From: an uncultured Lachnospiraceae bacterium
GTDB lineage: Bacteria > Bacillota > Clostridia > Lachnospirales > Lachnospiraceae
Reading direction: 5' to 3'
Assembly: GCA_934434905.1 (NCBI GenBank)
Contig: CAKSAI010000194.1
Location: 1 to 6,371 of the forward strand
Length of the DNA stretch: 6,371 nucleotides
How positions within the stretch are numbered: position 1 is the stretch's first letter; each line of letters starts with the position of its first letter. Under the pieces are notes generated by a model. That model was not told the DNA's origin, did no database searches, and was given only the letters and a program-made list of their open reading frames with translations. Positions 4,501-6,371 of this stretch are shown piece after piece. The position numbers were made by a program, and so were the translations under genes.

Positions 4501-6371
4501 ATCGTAAAATTACCGCACTTTCCATACAGCACCATATAACCCTTTTGATCGTACCACTGGGATGATTGGCGGACACTTTCGCTGTTCCAGTTGGTGGTAT
4601 TGCCTATCGCTACTGCAATGGAATAGTCCGCAGATGCACTTTCATCTGTTTTCTTAATATCTGTAATACGATACAGCAGCCCACGATCCACTGCATGCGG
4701 ATACATGCTGCTCACATAGGTATTATATAAGCTCGCCGGATATGTCACCTGCACACCAGCGGAAACTTCCTCTAATGTGATCTTATCGCTTTTTGCTGCC
4801 ACATCTGATTTTGTGACAATCCCCGATGGCATCTCATCATAGACGGTAACCACGCAGGTTCCTTTGACTCCGTTCTCCGCTGTCGCCGTAATTCTGGCGG
4901 TTCCTTTTGCAACGGCTGTCACGATTCCCTGTGCATCTACCGTCGCGATACGTTCATTGTCCGATGCCCATGTGATAGATTTGTCCTCCGTATCCTCCGG
5001 TGATATCGTTGCTGATAATCCGGCAGTTTTCCCAGGTACCAGGCTGAGCCCGCTGCAATTCAATGAAACCTCTTTCGCACGTATGACAGTTTTCGAAATG
5101 TCCTTTATGACATAGGTTGCACTCTTGGACGCATCCTTACTCCATACTCTCGTGGAATAGGTTGTCTTATCAATAATCGACGGCCATATCTGGAAACCAA
5201 ATCTTGCTTTCTGGAAAGAACTGCTGGAGAACCATGCCCCTGATTCCTCGAAGGTGATCGACTCATTTCCTTCCACGGTAAGTGCATACTTACCCGTCTC
5301 TAACACCTGGATATCAAACGCGAGATTGTTCCCACTGGGCGGATTCTCCAAGGTACCGTAGGCAAGGATATAACCGCTATCGGAACCCGTAAGCGTCGGG
5401 TCAGACTTCTCTCCCCAACTCGGAGCCGTTCTCCACACCTTATAATTACCGTTGCTACTGATTGCCATGGAAATTGTTGATTTGGCATAATTCAAGCAAT
5501 TTGTTTCTTCATATCCCATATGTGTCACAAAGGAATAACCATCTTCCCCATACGGTGTCGTGATTCCCTCAAGTTCAAAATGAACTCCCTGCGTCGCATC
5601 ATACGTCTTCTGTGTGGTAAGGGTCTGATATTGCGCTATGGAAGAACCATGTGTCACCTTAACTCCACCTTCTGCATAGTCTTCAACAGTAAGATAGTTT
5701 GCGGTATAGAAGTCCCCAGCAACAGGAGCAGTCTCTATCACGGACACCTTACATGCTGCCGTCGCGTTCCCGCTGGCTGACCGTGCAGTAATGGTTGCTT
5801 TTCCCTTCGCGACCGCTGTCACCACTCCGTTTTCTACGGTAGCAACTGCTTTATTATCGGATTCCCACACAATCGCCTCGTCTGCATCTGCCGGGGTTAC
5901 CGTTGCCTGCAGTGTTGCCTGCTTTCCCTTTTCAAGAGTGACTTTGCTTCGGTCTAATGTCACATCGGTTATTTTTATAACAGATTTGGAAATGTCCTTT
6001 ATGACATAGGTTGCACCCTTGGACGCTTCCTTATCCCATACTCTCGTAGAATAAGTTGTCGTATCAATAATTGACGGCCATATCTGGAAGCCAAATCTTG
6101 CATTCTTGAAAGAACTGCTGGAGAACCATGCCCCTGATTCCTCGAATTTGATCGTCTCATTCCCTTCCACGGTGAGTGCGTACTTACCCGTCTCTAATAC
6201 CTGGATATCAAACGCGAGATTATTTCCGCTGGGCGGATTTTCCAAGGTACCGCAGGCAAGGATATAGCCGCTATCGGAACCCGTAAGCGTTGGATCAGAC
6301 TTCTCTCCCCAACTCGGAGCCGTTCTCCACACCTTATAATTACCGTTGCTACTGATTGCCATGGAAATTGT
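1551..6371 (-). CDS. Giant modular surface/secreted sialate O-acetylesterase-like protein, 5' end beyond the window
   Basis: The frame is open through the right edge, so the ATG at 6362 is internal: the residues before it (TIS) match the equivalent place in the next repeat. Numbering from that Met, the 1603 residues contain: a partial beta-rich module (1-129); Big_2 Ig-like domain (130-209); a full module (217-426) and second Big_2 (427-507); a diverged third module (about 515-730); a SASA/SIAE SGNH esterase domain (733-1215); a carbohydrate-binding-like beta-sandwich (about 1225-1398); an InlB_B-type repeat (about 1420-1460, GYVFAGWYYDE); and a C-terminal beta domain (1461-1590). Esterase blocks are GQSNM (Ser829, nucleophile), GGTYIEAW (921-928), WYQGESN (990-996) and HPIHP (His1087). 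The usual Asp three residues before that His is His1084 here. The family removes O-acetyl groups from sialic acids or other glycans. No LPXTG, dockerin, SLH or C-terminal membrane helix is seen, so retention at the cell is unexplained. The signal peptide should lie off the window. Confidence 0.88.
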   Translation of the reverse strand, partial: TISMAISSNGNYKVWRTAPSWGEKSDPTLTGSDSGYILACGTLENPPSGNNLAFDIQVLETGKYALTVEGNETIKFEESGAWFSSSSFKNARFGFQIWPSIIDTTTYSTRVWDKEASKGATYVIKDISKSVIKITDVTLDRSKVTLEKGKQATLQATVTPADADEAIVWESDNKAVATVENGVVTAVAKGKATITARSASGNATAACKVSVIETAPVAGDFYTANYLTVEDYAEGGVKVTHGSSIAQYQTLTTQKTYDATQGVHFELEGITTPYGEDGYSFVTHMGYEETNCLNYAKSTISMAISSNGNYKVWRTAPSWGEKSDPTLTGSDSGYILAYGTLENPPSGNNLAFDIQVLETGKYALTVEGNESITFEESGAWFSSSSFQKARFGFQIWPSIIDKTTYSTRVWSKDASKSATYVIKDISKTVIRAKEVSLNCSGLSLVPGKTAGLSATISPEDTEDKSITWASDNERIATVDAQGIVTAVAKGTARITATAENGVKGTCVVTVYDEMPSGIVTKSDVAAKSDKITLEEVSAGVQVTYPASLYNTYVSSMYPHAVDRGLLYRITDIKKTDESASADYSIAVAIGNTTNWNSESVRQSSQWYDQKGYMVLYGKCGNFTILKLLNEGTNNLVSGRYEIIAAEQLEPLGDTLSLYVKEDGGNWTLTVNDAHSYTFSNQNAHTNTGSEYWFNVGTMSDFAVTTDNPIQNLNYWGDSNASQKSDVTFTISTIAPTVSTLFTDGMMFQQNKPMNVWGYGIPGQEATAKLYKGDSLVETQTATVSSIGRWDISFAARAGSYDAYKMDITVGENAHHVINDILIGELWIAAGQSNMALKVSEDMNAEAILAAVNNSYLRFYLEQEYAYAYKGSQPAYPALDVPNSYWGYGNSQDDVKEVSAIAYTFAKTLQEELAVPVGVVDTAIGGTYIEAWLPQKAIEHDETVLKALKETGSPYASAWYYDVNTLAQDAGNMSTLYNGQIGPMEGMNVAGTIWYQGESNEWNADIYDDELDLLKRSWSEAFGYENEDMPFIFTQIAPYEAGTAEQMVKGYMALYMEQAWKRSADKNTAMLTLYDLPLEHMRNGESSHPIHPRTKTPVAERFALAAMNMVYGGDDEYTAPVYKSMEIKGDVAYVKLDRVGNGGLKTTDGSANVHGFTIAGADGVFVNAEAEIVDKDTVKVWSSYVEKPQNVIYAFSDMSQGSNLCNSVGIPASPFRTVELNDTVGKPNAALKYFVAQDWMYADKDVWVCTQTGDTPADYYKYMPSFAVTGGSYEYDSVTKAKGTASLKVTYTGNFTVSPILTYHSMKQDWSKFNYLAVSLYNKDNVSVAMKITSGGTEYTVPTATGETIAELADSDDGFKVITFDLTKLDDTVLSELTDVSFAVTAGRDGIMYFDNFLFGMTDTEQKNVVDYTDEFAALRESNEAPERVGYVFAGWYYDEACTEAVEQSVTKLEAGKKAYAKFVPSSVLSVKAQLKLPADTTVDQITADSKVQMRLVTTVDTLNYRKVGFRVTSNGITKEFTTTTAYTSITAAGVKVEAKDFSVASNYFITKNLGNITVGTNPERAIIVQAFWETMDGTIVYGEASTKTIQQGLNAAEQTQATTYSR
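5087..5477 (-). repeat. Direct repeat copy 2 inside the giant esterase gene
   Basis: This stretch matches 5981-6371 at a constant offset of 894 bp (298 codons). Positions 5401-5477 are identical to 6295-6371. The encoded residues 299-427 match residues 1-129 at 119 of 129 positions. The identity fades into the Big_2 domain at the left boundary, so the beta-rich module was duplicated more recently than, or is conserved more strongly than, the Ig-like domain beside it. Confidence 0.9.
5981..6371 (-). repeat. Direct repeat copy 1 inside the giant esterase gene, cut by the window edge
   Basis: This is the partner of 5087-5477 with an 894-bp period. The copy is cut by the right edge: the first half of its module (equivalent to 5478-5719) must lie outside the window. 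More copies may exist upstream. Such near-identical tandem units are prone to recombination, copy-number change and assembly collapse. Confidence 0.9.

Noticed and set aside
5087..6371. CRISPR array or insertion sequence as a cause of the repetition on the right
   Set aside because: The repeat unit is 894 bp, stays in one continuous coding frame and encodes protein modules; there are no short spaced repeats, no terminal inverted repeats and no transposase.

Overview
The window reads almost entirely on the minus strand and looks like part of a glycan-uptake locus from a low-to-moderate GC Firmicute, most likely a gut Clostridia member of the Lachnospiraceae type. This is inferred from strong AGGAGG-type ribosome binding sites, LplB/CarB-type sugar permeases, and a very large surface-type enzyme built from Big_2 Ig-like domains, an InlB_B-type repeat and a sialate-O-acetylesterase domain. 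No rRNA, tRNA, CRISPR array or transposase was seen.

In transcription order (right to left): (1) 6371-1551 holds the 3' part of a giant modular protein (at least 1606 residues in the window, 5' end beyond the edge). It has a tandemly duplicated ~298-residue unit (beta-rich module plus Big_2 domain), a third diverged module, a SGNH/SASA acetylesterase domain, a carbohydrate-binding-like beta-sandwich, an InlB_B-type repeat and an uncharacterised C-terminal beta domain. (2) 1539-1423 holds a 38-residue, very acidic, Gly-rich peptide gene whose ribosome binding site overlaps the enzyme's stop codon. (3) 1415-1387 is a 14-bp near-perfect hairpin with no U-tract, just after the peptide stop. (4) 1386-1254 is a short intergenic region with a plausible sigma-A promoter and a 13-bp palindrome. 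(5) 1253-300 is an LplB-type ABC sugar permease whose reading frame is intact except for one in-frame TGA at codon 60. (6) 286-1 is the start of a CarB-type partner permease, running off the left edge.

As a working model, the secreted or surface enzyme de-acetylates a host or plant glycan and the two permeases import the released oligosaccharide. The permease pair would normally be followed by an extracellular solute-binding protein, outside this window. The items that most deserve a second look are the unannotated-looking small peptide gene tightly coupled to the enzyme, the lone nonsense codon in the permease, and the apparent absence of the usual Asp in the esterase His block.
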